Shown: positions 38,616 to 48,387, counted from the first letter of the stretch. The stretch is DNA of 64,000 nucleotides from Aurantiochytrium sp. KH105 (GCA_003116975.1 BGKB01000032.1:372001-436000), one strand, 5' to 3'. The notes: a model not told the origin generated them from the sequence alone. Numbers and translations are program-made.

Positions 38616-39338
38616 ATGGCCGCAGAGAAACGGGCGTACAATGCCGTTTGCGTAGAATGCGGCGCACAAGGCCCCGGAGCAGCTTTCGTGGAGTACAGTC
38701 CAGGAAATATCAAGCTGAAGCGGTGCGAGGATTGTGGCCAGGTGGTCGACAAGTATGTCGAGTTCGAAGACCTCCTTGTGGGCGTGGACGTGCTTCTGCA
38801 CAAGACATCGGCGCACCGCCACGTGATCTTCAACCGCGCACCGCCACCCGTCTCCGCCCAAGCGACGAAAACACTGTATGCCACGACATGGCCAGTCATC
38901 TGGGCCTTTTGTTTCAACAGCATGATTGAATTTTACATTCGAATGTACTACATAGGGGATGAGGTCAATCTCGCCGTCCTGGTCTCGGCCTTGTGCGCGG
39001 GAGCCGGCTTCAATCTGCTTGCCATTGCCATTGGCGTGGCTGCAGCGAGACTTTGCCAGCAAAGACAAGACTTTGATCCGGGCGCCTTGGCACGCGCGCT
39101 TTCGCTCGGAAGCGCGCCCAAGGCACTCTTCGTGGTCATGAGCATATGGACGTATCCCCGGGCCTTTGTTTTGGTTTTGCGCGCTCTCACGGCCTCGTGC
39201 ACAGCCGTTTCTCTGCACGCAGCCATGCGCACCGTGTCGCGCGCTACTGCTTTGTTCATTGCTCTGGTCGTGTGCGCTGCACAAAGTGCCGGAGGTGGCA
39301 TTGCGCTGCTCGACAGCTACGTGGAAGCCGAGGGTTAG
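38616..39338 (+). CDS. ARV1: ARV1 sterol/GPI homeostasis membrane protein
   Basis: Single exon, 240 residues. The N-terminal ARV1 homology domain is clear: a zinc-binding pair C12xxC15 ... C37xxC40, followed by DKYVEFEDLLVGVDVLLHK and AHRHVIFNR. Three or more hydrophobic segments follow. ARV1 sits in the ER membrane, influences sterol distribution and helps deliver GPI precursors; the GPI mannosyltransferase PIG-M lies 20 kb away in the same window. The stop codon (TAG, 39336-39338) overlaps the stop codon of the converging RecQ gene by two bases. Confidence 0.93.
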   Translation: MAAEKRAYNAVCVECGAQGPGAAFVEYSPGNIKLKRCEDCGQVVDKYVEFEDLLVGVDVLLHKTSAHRHVIFNRAPPPVSAQATKTLYATTWPVIWAFCFNSMIEFYIRMYYIGDEVNLAVLVSALCAGAGFNLLAIAIGVAAARLCQQRQDFDPGALARALSLGSAPKALFVVMSIWTYPRAFVLVLRALTASCTAVSLHAAMRTVSRATALFIALVVCAAQSAGGGIALLDSYVEAEG

Positions 39339-42300
39339 AAGAACGAAGAAGAAACGGCAGGCTCGAATGACGGTAGTCTGCTCACGTCCAGGCTCTTTTC
39401 GGAAATGAAGTGCTGAATGGCCTCGATTAGATGCTTACCCTTGGTGCTGGCCTTGTTGGGCCCAATTCCCGGCATCTGGCCAAGTTCGTGAAGATTGAGC
39501 GGCAGGGCGCATGCGATGGCTTGTAAATGATCGTCGCTAAAGATGAGCCAGTGTCGCGAGCGCTGCGAGTCGGAAGTGAGGGAGTCCTCCACGAGCTGGA
39601 CTGTGGCCTCGCGCAGACGCTCCAGCAGTTCAGCGCGAAGATGCGATGGGGTCCGACCCGCGCCAGATACAATGTCTGTCCCGCCGCTATCTGCTGCAAC
39701 GCGCGAGCCCCGGTTGAGACCGCGACCTGTGGCGCCAATAAAGTCATCGTCATCATCGTTGTCCTCAACATCTAAAGTGTCACGAACGAAAGAGAGACTT
39801 CGAAAATCAGAACCGGACTTGGAGGCAGATGACCGTGGGCGCTTTGTTGCGAATTCGCGAGTTTGCGGTGGCACTCGCGAAGAAAATGCAGACGGAGAAT
39901 CGCCAAAGTAGGAAGACGAAGACGACGCAGGGGCAGATCGTTTGAGCGGAAGCGCGCGCCCCTTGGACGAGGTGGACGACGACGCCCTTCCGCCTTCAAT
40001 GAGGCGGATTGTGATTGGTTTCGGATTTTGCAAAAACGCAGTCGCTCCGGATCCGGGCCGCAGGTACGAATTCGTGTACTGACCCGTAGCCAAGTCGTAT
40101 TCCTCGAGGACTCCCTGCACAAAAAGTAGCGTGACAACGCGCTCAACATCGCAAATCTTCCATGTTCTGTAGTTTCCGAACTGCGGGCACTCGCGCACGC
40201 CACCACTTGCACCGCGAACCGTTTTCGTGAGTGCTGACATGGTGATCTTGCCCCCATTTACGCCGTTGACCATCTGAGCACATTGCACAAGCGCTTTGGC
40301 AAGGTCGGTCGCGTTCGTTTCTACAATTGAGCGCGTACCGCGATCCGTGCAATTATCGCATGTTTTGTTGCACTGCTGTGCATCAAAGGTTTCGTTGAAG
40401 TGCTCGCAGATGAGAGCGCGGCGGCACTCGGCCTTGTTAAGGCAAAAATTTGTCATTTGCGATAACTCCTGAATCTGACGATGCACCTTGCGCGGAGCGT
40501 TGGCTCCACTTCCGTTGCCGCCACCGCCGCCGCCATAACTACTGTTTCCGCTTGGCTGGTCCTGGGGCTCGGCGCGAATGAGCCGTTCAATGCGTGACTT
40601 ATCGGAGAGCTGGAACATGACAGCGCACTCTGCGATCTTGCCGTCACGTCCGCCCCGCCCGCTCTCTTGGTAAAAGTTGGTGATCGACTTTGGCATGGTG
40701 AAATGCACCACGTACCGCACGTCGGGCTTGTTGATGCCCATGCCAAAAGCGATCGTCGCGACAATGACCCGAACCTTGTTGTTGCTCCACAGATTTTGCT
40801 TGTTCTGTCGCTCCTGTGGGTCTGCGATTCCCGCGTGGTAAAAGGTGACTGCGTGAGCGCCGAGCTTGCGTTGCAGCCCCAAACAGACATCCTCGGTCTC
40901 TTTCCGCGAAAAGCAATAAATGATGCCGCACTGATTCCGCCGCTGGCCGGAGCTCACGTAGTTTGCAAGTGTCTCAATGTTTTCCTTCATGCTACGTTTC
41001 TTGGGGAGAATCTTGTAGCGAAGATTGACGCGGTTAAAGCTGAGCTTGACAATTTCCGGGTCCCGCAGGCCGAGCACGTTGATGACATCGCTGATGACAA
41101 TTTTTGTGGCGGTGGCCGTCAATGCCAAGATTGGCACGGAGCGAAAGTTTTCTCGAAGAACGTTGAGTCGCAGGTAGTCGCTACGAAATGCGTGACCCCA
41201 CTGACTAACGCAATGCGCCTCGTCAATGACAAATCTGGCCAAAAGCCCCTTGAGTTGAAGGCGCTGCAGCGTTTGCACAAAGGACGGACTCTGCGCAATC
41301 TTTTCGGGTGTGACGTACAAGAGCTTGAGGGCGCCGGCGTGAAGGCTGCGGATAATTTCCAGATATGAGGGACCGCTGTCGTCCGCGGCAGCTCCCTGGC
41401 CCAAAAAGAATGCAGCTTTCACACCGCACGCGTTGAGTGCCATGACCTGGTCCTGAATGAGCGAAACGAGTGGCGAGATGACAATGGTGACACCCTGCGA
41501 TATGAGCGCTGGAACCTGATAGCAGAGTGACTTTCCACCACCCGTGGGCATGAGCACAAAGGCGTCACGGCCCGTGAGCGAAGCATGAATTGCGGATCGT
41601 TGACCTGGTCGAAATTTGTGATACCCGAAATATTTTTGATTCGTCTCGTAGACGGTTGTCCAATCGAATGATCCTTGCGATCTAGCCTCCAACGCATCTT
41701 CCTGACGCGTCAGCGCAGCGGCAGACATGACGGCCTTGTTTGAACCTTCGTGGTGGACGCCGCTTGCACGGTGCAGAGGAGGAGTTATGAGCGGTTCGAA
41801 CTGTGGCGTGGTAGATGATCCAAAGCCATTGCCACCCATGCTATAGGTGTTGTTATCGATGTTGTTGTTGTTGTTGTTGGAGTCGGAGTAGTTGCTGCTA
41901 AAGCTGTGATTGGAGTAATTGTTGTTGCTGTTGTTGTTGTGATTGCTGCTAAAGCTGTGATTGGAGTAATTGTTGTTGTAGTTACTTGCGTTGCTGAAGG
42001 TGCTGTCATTACTGCGATTGCCATCCCCATAGACTCCAGCAAGGCTGCGAGACGCGAAACTGTCATTGGAGTTATTGCCGTTCGGCTCGTAGGTGCTTGC
42101 GCAGGTGCCCAAAGCCGAAGTCGAGCGGCCCACGGGCGATATATAAGGTGAGCCATTCGCTGCGTTCTCGACAGCGTCAAATTGAGGCGCGGGCGGGGCT
42201 GATCCAGAGTGCCTTCCAGATCCCCCTCCGGCGCCGGACGAGATAGTGGGCGTTTTGAAAGCCGTGGCATCAAATGCACCATGCGGCTCAGACTGACTCC

Positions 42301-42961
42301 TCAAAAGTGAGTATGTTGGACGTACATGTGATGAGGAAGAAGAAGAATAAGAAGAAGAAGAAGAAGAAGAAGAAGAGGAGGAGGAGGAGGAGGAGGACGA
42401 TGACGACGATCGAAAATTCGATTTTTGCTCGCTGGGCGCCGGCGCGACAAGTTGCACGAGGTCATCCATTGAGTAACCAGCTGCATCCATAATCTCTTGC
42501 TTGGACATCGTGCGGGAGAGATCGCTGGTGGTTCGAGATGCCTGCTTGCTGATAACGTGAGGTTCTCGTTCAGCGCTAACGTTAACCGTTGCAGACGTCG
42601 ACGGGGCAGAAGTGGTGATGGATGTCGATGATGCGGGTTTCGACGGAACAGGCCGCTGAGCTGGCGGAAGGACGGAGGATTTGGGAAGACCTGAGAGATC
42701 TGGTGCGAGGCCGCGAGCTCCAGGCGCAACTTTGATTGGCGAAAACGTGGTTACCTTGAGCAGACGCACGGCGGCCCGACGATCAGGCGTTCCCTTTTGC
42801 ATGGCAATTTCTGCCCGTGAGCTCTGCACGAAGACGCGCCGCCGAAGATAGGCGGTCGCATCGCGCTGAAGCTCTTTTTCCCGCACAGCGAGCTGTTCCG
42901 CCAGGTTTGTGCGCAGCGCGCGCGGCGCCACCCCACTGCAGCTGGCGACCGGGCTCTCCAT
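39335..42961 (-). CDS. RecQ helicase, BLM/Sgs1 type
   Basis: Single exon; the first ATG of the frame (42961) gives 1208 residues. The N-terminal 400 residues are disordered, with a poly-Ser block and Asn-rich repeats. The helicase core follows: motif 0 FGYHKFRPGQRSAI, motif I PTGGGKSLCYQVPA (about 470), DEAH (about 577) in VIDEAHCVSQWGH, motif III ALTATAT and the second RecA lobe through ESGRGGRDG. The RecQ zinc-binding region has its four cysteines (ECRRALICEHF then CNKTCDNC, about 845-880), then a winged-helix RQC and a C-terminal HRDC domain (DDHLQAIA, then LHELGQMPGIG). Having HRDC and no exonuclease points to the BLM/Sgs1 branch, which dissolves recombination intermediates in the nucleus. 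Confidence 0.93.
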   Translation of the reverse strand: MESPVASCSGVAPRALRTNLAEQLAVREKELQRDATAYLRRRVFVQSSRAEIAMQKGTPDRRAAVRLLKVTTFSPIKVAPGARGLAPDLSGLPKSSVLPPAQRPVPSKPASSTSITTSAPSTSATVNVSAEREPHVISKQASRTTSDLSRTMSKQEIMDAAGYSMDDLVQLVAPAPSEQKSNFRSSSSSSSSSSSSSSSSSSSSYSSSSSSHVRPTYSLLRSQSEPHGAFDATAFKTPTISSGAGGGSGRHSGSAPPAPQFDAVENAANGSPYISPVGRSTSALGTCASTYEPNGNNSNDSFASRSLAGVYGDGNRSNDSTFSNASNYNNNYSNHSFSSNHNNNSNNNYSNHSFSSNYSDSNNNNNNIDNNTYSMGGNGFGSSTTPQFEPLITPPLHRASGVHHEGSNKAVMSAAALTRQEDALEARSQGSFDWTTVYETNQKYFGYHKFRPGQRSAIHASLTGRDAFVLMPTGGGKSLCYQVPALISQGVTIVISPLVSLIQDQVMALNACGVKAAFFLGQGAAADDSGPSYLEIIRSLHAGALKLLYVTPEKIAQSPSFVQTLQRLQLKGLLARFVIDEAHCVSQWGHAFRSDYLRLNVLRENFRSVPILALTATATKIVISDVINVLGLRDPEIVKLSFNRVNLRYKILPKKRSMKENIETLANYVSSGQRRNQCGIIYCFSRKETEDVCLGLQRKLGAHAVTFYHAGIADPQERQNKQNLWSNNKVRVIVATIAFGMGINKPDVRYVVHFTMPKSITNFYQESGRGGRDGKIAECAVMFQLSDKSRIERLIRAEPQDQPSGNSSYGGGGGGNGSGANAPRKVHRQIQELSQMTNFCLNKAECRRALICEHFNETFDAQQCNKTCDNCTDRGTRSIVETNATDLAKALVQCAQMVNGVNGGKITMSALTKTVRGASGGVRECPQFGNYRTWKICDVERVVTLLFVQGVLEEYDLATGQYTNSYLRPGSGATAFLQNPKPITIRLIEGGRASSSTSSKGRALPLKRSAPASSSSSYFGDSPSAFSSRVPPQTREFATKRPRSSASKSGSDFRSLSFVRDTLDVEDNDDDDDFIGATGRGLNRGSRVAADSGGTDIVSGAGRTPSHLRAELLERLREATVQLVEDSLTSDSQRSRHWLIFSDDHLQAIACALPLNLHELGQMPGIGPNKASTKGKHLIEAIQHFISEKSLDVSRLPSFEPAVSSSFF
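41889..41992 (-). repeat. 51-bp in-frame duplication (Asn-rich)
   Basis: Two near-identical copies at a spacing of 51 bases (17 codons), inside the RecQ gene. They encode repeats of NNYSNHSFSSN. Confidence 0.85.
42338..42405 (-). repeat. AAG/GAG trinucleotide run coding poly-serine
   Basis: Purine-rich triplet run on the plus strand that encodes about 20 serines in the disordered arm of the RecQ helicase. Confidence 0.9.
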
Positions 42962-43070
42962 GCTCTCAAATCCACGACCTGGATCTGGCAGCACTGCCTA
43001 GCTCAACCACCGCGCTCACTTGTCGTCCTTGCCGGAGACCTGCACGCGCAGTCGCGGGGCCGAGCCAGGT

Positions 43071-43160
43071 AGGCACGCACGCAGGCACGCAGGCACGCAG
43101 GCACGCAGGCGCCTTTGCGAGCCCCGCTCGCCCTCTCGCTCGCTCGCTCGCTCGCTCGTT
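43071..43160. repeat. (GCACGCAG)n and (GCTC)n tandem repeats
   Basis: Two adjacent short tandem repeats upstream of the RecQ gene. Confidence 0.9.
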
Positions 43161-43516
43161 CGCTTGCGCGGGTATGCTACTTGCTGCTTCTCCTCGGGCT
43201 GCCGTGCTGACCCGTAGACACCGACCGGCAAGGGAAAAACCGGCGGATTGTTCACTGAAGGTGAATGAACAATGCGGCGCGTGCAAGTCCAACATAACAT
43301 TTATTCTCCCGCCCTAGCAGCCAGCCAGACAGAGCTGGCCTTGGTTTGCATTTTGAAATCTGGGCGCCGTGTCAATGAGGGCCGGAGAGAACAGCGCCAG
43401 CAAAGAGGACTCCGAGAGAGCGGAGGGCCGGGCAAGCGACCCTAACCGGAACGCCAAACCTAACCGACCTGGCCTGTGTGAGTTCCGAACGGTCAGCAGA
43501 CAGAGCAGACAGACGT

Positions 43517-43554
43517 TGAGCGAGAGCGAGAGCGAGAGCGAGAGCGAGAGCGAG
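43517..43554. repeat. (GAGAGC)n hexanucleotide repeat
   Basis: Six near-perfect GAGAGC units, about 75 bases upstream of the RPAP3 start. Confidence 0.95.
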
Positions 43555-43624
43555 GCGGCGAGCGCGCGGGCGCAGAGGCAAGGGCCGGAGTCAGGGGAGA
43601 AACGGTAGGCAGGCGCGCGGCGGG

Positions 43625-45533
43625 ATGGACCCGACCAAAGCGCTGCAGGCGCAGGTAAACATCCGTCGCGAGGCACAGCGGCTGCAGGTAAGTGGCGAGG
43701 ATGCGCCAGGTCAAGGAAAACTAGCCCACTCGAAAAGTAAAGCGGACACGCGTAGACTCACGCGCTCAAGGGACACGATTTTTCTGGAGAGCACAGGAGT
43801 ATAGCTCGGACCTCGCTCGCTGGGAAGCATCAATTAAGAAGAAAGATGCCAGCTTGCGCGGACGCCGGCCTCGACCCGAACAAGCAGCCTCCGCCGCCGC
43901 CACAACAAACGCAGACAAAGGTGGTGCCGCCGATGCCATCAACGCAAGAACTTCTTCCGTGCCCACTGTACGCGGGCAGACGTCGCAGGGCGCGCGCAAG
44001 AATGCCGCATCACATACGTATGATCAAGGCTACAAGAAGTGGGAATCTTTCGACGTGGATCGCGCGCTGGCCGAGGTAGACGGCCAAGCCACAACGACCG
44101 AGGTGTCTCCGGAACAAGACCCAAAGGCGGCAGACGCACCTATTCAGGCATCTTTTCCCGGGGGTGCAAAATTGCGTTCTGGCCCTGTGACGCCAGCGTC
44201 GATCGTTCCCTCGGACTTGTCTTTCCCTCAAACAACTTCTGCATCCTCCCATGATGGTGCCTTTCCTGACGCGGATCCCGTCGAGGCCAAGCCCCGTGAC
44301 GTGACCGAGCGCGAGCGCGGAAATGATTACTACAAAAAGGGGGACTTTGCGCAGGCGGTCAAGTTTTACACGCGCGCGATTGGCTTCAATCCACGCAGCG
44401 CTGTCGCTTACTCGAACCGGGCCATGGCGCTTCTGAAGCTCAAGGACTTTACGGCTGCCGACGCAGATTGCTGCAGCGCACTTGAGCTCGATCCGACGCA
44501 TGTCAAGTCCCTCACGCGTCGCGCCACGGCGCGCAATGCTCTGGGACGCCATCGTGCCGCCTTTGTCGATTTTGCCCGCGTTCGTGAGCTTGAACCTCAA
44601 AATCGTCAGGCCATCGCCGAGCTTGCGCGCACGCGAGAACTTGTCCGAAGCTCGGCACGACGTGCACCGCGTACGCGCGTTTCCGTCACGCGCGTCTCCT
44701 CGCAAGTGGCGTCCTCGCATCCTCTCGACGAAAACAACCAAAGTGTGGCGAATGAAACACAGCCAGCCACAACGATCAAGTCGTCGCCGCGCGACATCGT
44801 TCCAACGCCCCAGGAAACACTGCGCCCTACACAGGATAAGGGTGATAGTAATGCTGGTCGCAATGATTGTGACGATGGCGTCACAGCAAGTGCGTCGACA
44901 AGAACTAGCAGCGTATCAAACGACAGAGCTCTTCCCGTTAAGACCATGGAGACAGTATCAGCGAAGTCCGAGACACTGAATCCATCGCGGCCCTCGGAAA
45001 AGCCAGAAAGCGACTTTGTTACTCCAAATACTCCAGCGTCAAGCTCTACAAAACCTCCTCATGCAACAACCGAAACCAAGACGAACCTCATCGCTGAGAT
45101 GGAGGGTGAATTGGAGGCCGAGGCCGAGGCTGAAATTTCACCCGTGCGTGTCTCGCGCGTAGTTGCACGACTTCCTTCACGAGCACCACAGTCCATGTAC
45201 GAGTTTGAGCGCGTATGGAAGGAGCTTCGAGAGAAACCAAGCCTGCGCGGGGAACTTTTGGTCGACTTGCTTGGTGCGAGCGGTATGCGGCGGCTCTTTG
45301 GGCGCGCAGCTCCAGAGGCCGACACGCTCTCTGAGATGGTGCAAGGTCTCTGCGCCTTTGTGGGTGAGACTTCCGAGGCCACAGAGCACCTCGCTGTGGC
45401 AAACGCGATTGCTGAAATTCCTAGTGTGGACATGTCTATTATGTTTCTGAACAAGAAGGAACGTGCAGCGCTTGCCGATGCCCTCTCGCAGGCCGGGCTA
45501 CAGTCGTCCAAATTAGCGCGCATCATGTCGTAA
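43625..45533 (+). CDS. RPAP3: RPAP3 (R2TP/HSP90 co-chaperone)
   Basis: Two exons, 43625-43687 and 43797-45533, with a GTAAGT...CAG intron of 109 bases; 599 residues. The short first exon encodes MDPTKALQAQVNIRREAQRL, which together with the start of exon 2 (SSDLARWEASIKKKDASLR) matches the N-terminal helix of animal RPAP3, so the splice model is well supported. Next come YKKWESFDVDRALAEVD, a TPR array (about 189-300, ERGNDYYKKGDFAQAVKFYT onward) with the Asn and Lys/Arg positions expected for an HSP90 clamp, a disordered linker, and the RPAP3_C domain (about 484-590, MYEFERVWKELREKP). It links HSP90 to RUVBL1/2 to assemble RNA polymerases, PIKKs and, in ciliated cells, axonemal dyneins. Confidence 0.93.
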
Positions 45534-45863
45534 CAATATACATAAATATATATACAAACACCGACGCTCCCAATCAGAACATTGACAAGAGTAACATCAA
45601 GGAAACGGGATTGCAATTGCAATTGCAAGCGCTGCGTGTATCGCCAGTTATATACCAGATGGCCAGAAAGAACCAAAAACAGTAAACAATAAACAACCGA
45701 TGAGATTAGACTTCTGTCATGCCTATCTTGCAATTTGTAAAAGGAACCTCAGGCAATCAGTCCACTCACGAAGCAAAAGCAAAGCTGCCCGAGCAAGCCT
45801 CGTGGGCCCCAGAAAGCTAAAGCTTTAAGCCAAGGCCAAGGCCAAGGCAAAGACAAGATTTGC
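45534..45863. other. Convergent 3' region
   Basis: 330 AT-richer bases between RPAP3 and CHMP5; probably 3' UTRs. A TATATA stretch follows the RPAP3 stop. Confidence 0.6.
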
Positions 45864-46529
45864 TCAGGGCTCGGCCAAAGGCACAGCGGGAAGACCTTCG
45901 CGCTGATCGCGCCTCTGGCCGCCCTCAAGGGAAGAAGTCGGGGCCGAGGGCAAGCGCGATGGCTTGAGGTAGTCGGCCTCCTCTTCGTCGGCGTCGAGGT
46001 CCTCCAGGTCGAGGTCATCGAGAGCGGCCAGCTCGTCGTCGAGCTCATCCTCGTCAATGTCCTCGTCGAAGCCGAGGCTTCGAGACATGACCTCGGCAAT
46101 CTCTTCGTGATCGTACATGAGGTCCTGAAGGTCGTCCTGGACATCCTCGATCTTGTCGATGTTGATCGCTTTCATCTGTTTTTTCATGACCTTTGCAGAC
46201 TGCTTCATGGTCGCCACGGTGTCAACGGTGTCGCGCATGCTCTCCACCATGAAGGCCTGCTGGTCCATGTTGAACTGCTGCGCGCCAAGCTGATCGCGCT
46301 GCTTTTCGTACATTTTTTTCCGGCGCAGCACGTCCATGGCGCGCTTCTTGAGCTGGGCTGCGCGGGCGCCCTTGGCTCCCTTGAGCTGTTTCTTGTAGCC
46401 GGCCAGCTCGCGGTCCAGGCGCGCGATTTTCTGGTCGAGGGTCTCGGACCTGCCTTCCAAGCGCTGGCTCGTCTCCTCGAGCGTCGCCGGCGGCGTCTTC
46501 TCCTTCTTTTTGCCTACGAACCGGTGCAT
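45864..46529 (-). CDS. CHMP5: ESCRT-III subunit CHMP5/Vps60
   Basis: Single exon; the ATG at 46529 gives 221 residues. The protein begins MHRFVGKKKEKTPPATLEE, as CHMP5 does, followed by the basic helical core (SETLDQKIARLDREL, KKRAMDVLRRKKMYEKQRDQL, NMDQQAFMVESM) and an acidic C-terminal half (DIDEDELDDELAALDDLDLE). The last residues, EGLPAVPLAEP, resemble the GLPxxP tail that binds LIP5/Vta1. It acts late in ESCRT-III, on endosomes, to regulate Vps4. The frame is open far upstream, but that part is repeat-rich and lies before the conserved start. Confidence 0.95.
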   Translation of the reverse strand: MHRFVGKKKEKTPPATLEETSQRLEGRSETLDQKIARLDRELAGYKKQLKGAKGARAAQLKKRAMDVLRRKKMYEKQRDQLGAQQFNMDQQAFMVESMRDTVDTVATMKQSAKVMKKQMKAINIDKIEDVQDDLQDLMYDHEEIAEVMSRSLGFDEDIDEDELDDELAALDDLDLEDLDADEEEADYLKPSRLPSAPTSSLEGGQRRDQREGLPAVPLAEP

Positions 46530-46685
46530 CTTGCCTGGCGCTCTGTGCTGCTGGCGCTCCTGCTGCTGCTGGCGCTGCTGGCGCTGCTGCTGCTGCTGCC
46601 CTCTCTCGGGCCTTCCGCGTCCCGCTCCTGCCCCGTGCGCGCGCGCTTGCCGACCTTGCTTGTCTGCTTGCAGTGCCCGGTCTGC

Positions 46686-46728
46686 TGTCTGTCTTTCTGT
46701 CTGTCTGTCTGCCTGTCTGTCTGTCTCC
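46686..46728. repeat. (TCTG)n microsatellite
   Basis: About ten TCTG/TTTCTG units upstream of CHMP5. Confidence 0.95.
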
Positions 46729-47326
46729 TCTCCTTGCTCGGGTCGGGGCTCGCTCCCCTTCTCTCCCGCTCTCTCCCTCTCTGCGCACTCCCCCGCTCGC
46801 TCGGCCGCGCGCTCTCTCCACTCGCCGCTTCGCCGCTTCGCGCAGCCGGGGCAAGCAAGGCACGGGGGCAGGGAGGGAGGCAGGCAGGCAGGCAGGGAGG
46901 GAGGGAAGGCGCCTGGGCGGGGAGAGCGGGGCTTGCTTCGCGGCGGGCAGCGGCGCGCGGGGCTGAGCAGGCGGCGCAGCAAGGCGGGCCAGGTGGCTAG
47001 CTCGAAGGGCCGAGGGTCCGAGTCACTATAGCTAGCTACTTCGGCAGACAAGTCCTTGCAACAACCAACTAGCTGGTTGACTGTGAAGCCTGGCACATGC
47101 ACGCACACATGGCTGATGCGAGTAAGAAATGGTGGATGCAGAAAGAAAGTCAGCCTATTTCCAATGCCACAGTGAGAAATGGAGTTGATTACTTTTTATT
47201 ACAGTGGCACAGGGCAGGCAGGTCATTCGCACACTGGCGCTGGCTTGCTTGAGTGGATAGATCGTCGGAGTTGCGCACGGGACTCGGGATCCATGGAACG
47301 TGCTGCGACGGGCTGGCTCACCGGCT

Positions 47327-47354
47327 GGGCTGGGCTGGCTGGCTGGCTAGGCTG

Positions 47355-47390
<36 letters not shown>
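47327..47390. repeat. (GGCT)n microsatellite
   Basis: GGCT units, uninterrupted over the last 30 bases, downstream of the Dam1-like gene and upstream of CHMP5. Confidence 0.95.
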
Positions 47391-47393
<3 letters not shown>

Positions 47394-47492
47394 TGAGTGG
47401 CAGGATGAGCGGCGCTGATGACCTGTGATATTTTGCTTCTAGACAACAAGCTGGTCGTAATGCGAATCCATTCACAGTCGGTCAAAGTTGGG

Positions 47493-48387
47493 CTAGTTCT
47501 GAGGACCCTCGACGCTGACAAAATATGCTAGCGCAGTCCTCGTTTTCTTGCGCGCGACGAGACCGTGCTTGACGAGAGTTGCGAGATATTCGTTGACTTG
47601 CAAAACGGAACATCCGCAGCAGCGAACGAGATCGCCAAGAGCACAACCCTGAAAACCTCGGCCCATGAAGAGATGCGACGAGTTAGTTACCCAGAGATTA
47701 CTCGATGAAAACATGAATTCACGTACCGGCTTAGACTCGATCGCGCACCAGATGCGCTCGAGACGTTTCACATGCTCAGGCTGCTGATATTTTCGAGGTA
47801 GCCTCGGAAGCACTTTGCGGCTCGCACGTTGCCAGGAGCTGCTGCAACGGGAAACCTGCTTCTTTGTGTTTGTCCGTGTCCCTTTTTTGGACCCGGGATT
47901 TCCAGCGTCCCCCTTAACATTCTTCGAAAGCGTCAACGACGAGTTCGCCTTGGTTTGTGTCTGTGCGACGTCACTGCCTTGGGTTGGTTCAACTGTGCTT
48001 CGCGCGTCATGGACATCCCGATTCACGGGATCGCCTTCCGGAGATGATAGCGCAGGATTCGTTTCATCGTTGCGGACATCGCACTCTGCGCGATGCAAGC
48101 GTTCTGCCTTGCCCTCCAGCGTTCTCTGGCGCTGAAGTAAAGCCACAGAGGTAGTCAGCCGGCCTGGCATAATGAATCGTTTGTTACGTCAGTCATGTCG
48201 CCTATACTTTTCTTGCCAGGACAGGACAGGAAATTTTCGTTGCCTCTACAAGCGCCTGGACAAACGTACCGAACGATTGATTCCAGTCCTCGAGATGGTC
48301 ATCCGCCTGCCTGAGCGCGTCAACGTGAGTTGCGAAGAGCGAGACCTCGTGAGCGAGGTCCATGACCGCAGCCTTGAGCGAGTTCAT
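47493..48387 (-). CDS. Dam1-like protein with C-terminal winged helix
   Basis: Proposed three exons. Exon 1 runs from the ATG at 48387 to 48208 or 48250 (GTATAG or GTAGAG donor, both phase 0). Exon 2 is 48131-47727. Exon 3 is 47648-47493, after a GTACGT...CAG intron of 78 bases. The product is about 232-246 residues. Exon 1 encodes MNSLKAAVMDLAHEV, then LRQADDHLEDWNQSFGTFVQAL. This lines up without gaps with the core of the DASH subunit Dam1 (two short helices ending D-x-N-x-S-x-G-x-x). DASH rings couple kinetochores to microtubule ends. Exon 2 is a disordered basic linker. Exons 2-3 join to VKRLERIWCAIESKPGCALG, a recognition-helix-like SVLQVNEYLATLVKHGLV, and the wing ARKKTRTALAYFVSV, a classical winged helix, unknown in fungal Dam1. 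If exon 1 is separate, the ATG at 48170 would start a shorter protein. Confidence 0.6.

Larger units (their letters stand above)
42962..43624. promoter_or_regulatory. Divergent promoter RecQ / RPAP3
   Basis: 663 bases between divergent genes. Three tandem repeats are present: (GGCACGCA)n at about 43071-43112, (GCTC)n at about 43133-43160 and (GAGAGC)n at 43517-43554. No gene is supported. Confidence 0.4.
46530..47492. promoter_or_regulatory. CHMP5 upstream region with microsatellites
   Basis: 963 bases between two minus-strand genes. It holds a CTGCTG block near 46558-46602, (TCTG)n at about 46686-46728, GGGA/GGCA runs near 46868-46910 and a long (GGCT)n run at 47327-47390. The long open frames here are shadows of these repeats. 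Confidence 0.5.

Noticed and set aside
45900..47108. Upstream-extended reading of CHMP5 with 190 extra residues
   Set aside because: The extension is translated from microsatellites; the conserved CHMP5 start is at 46529.
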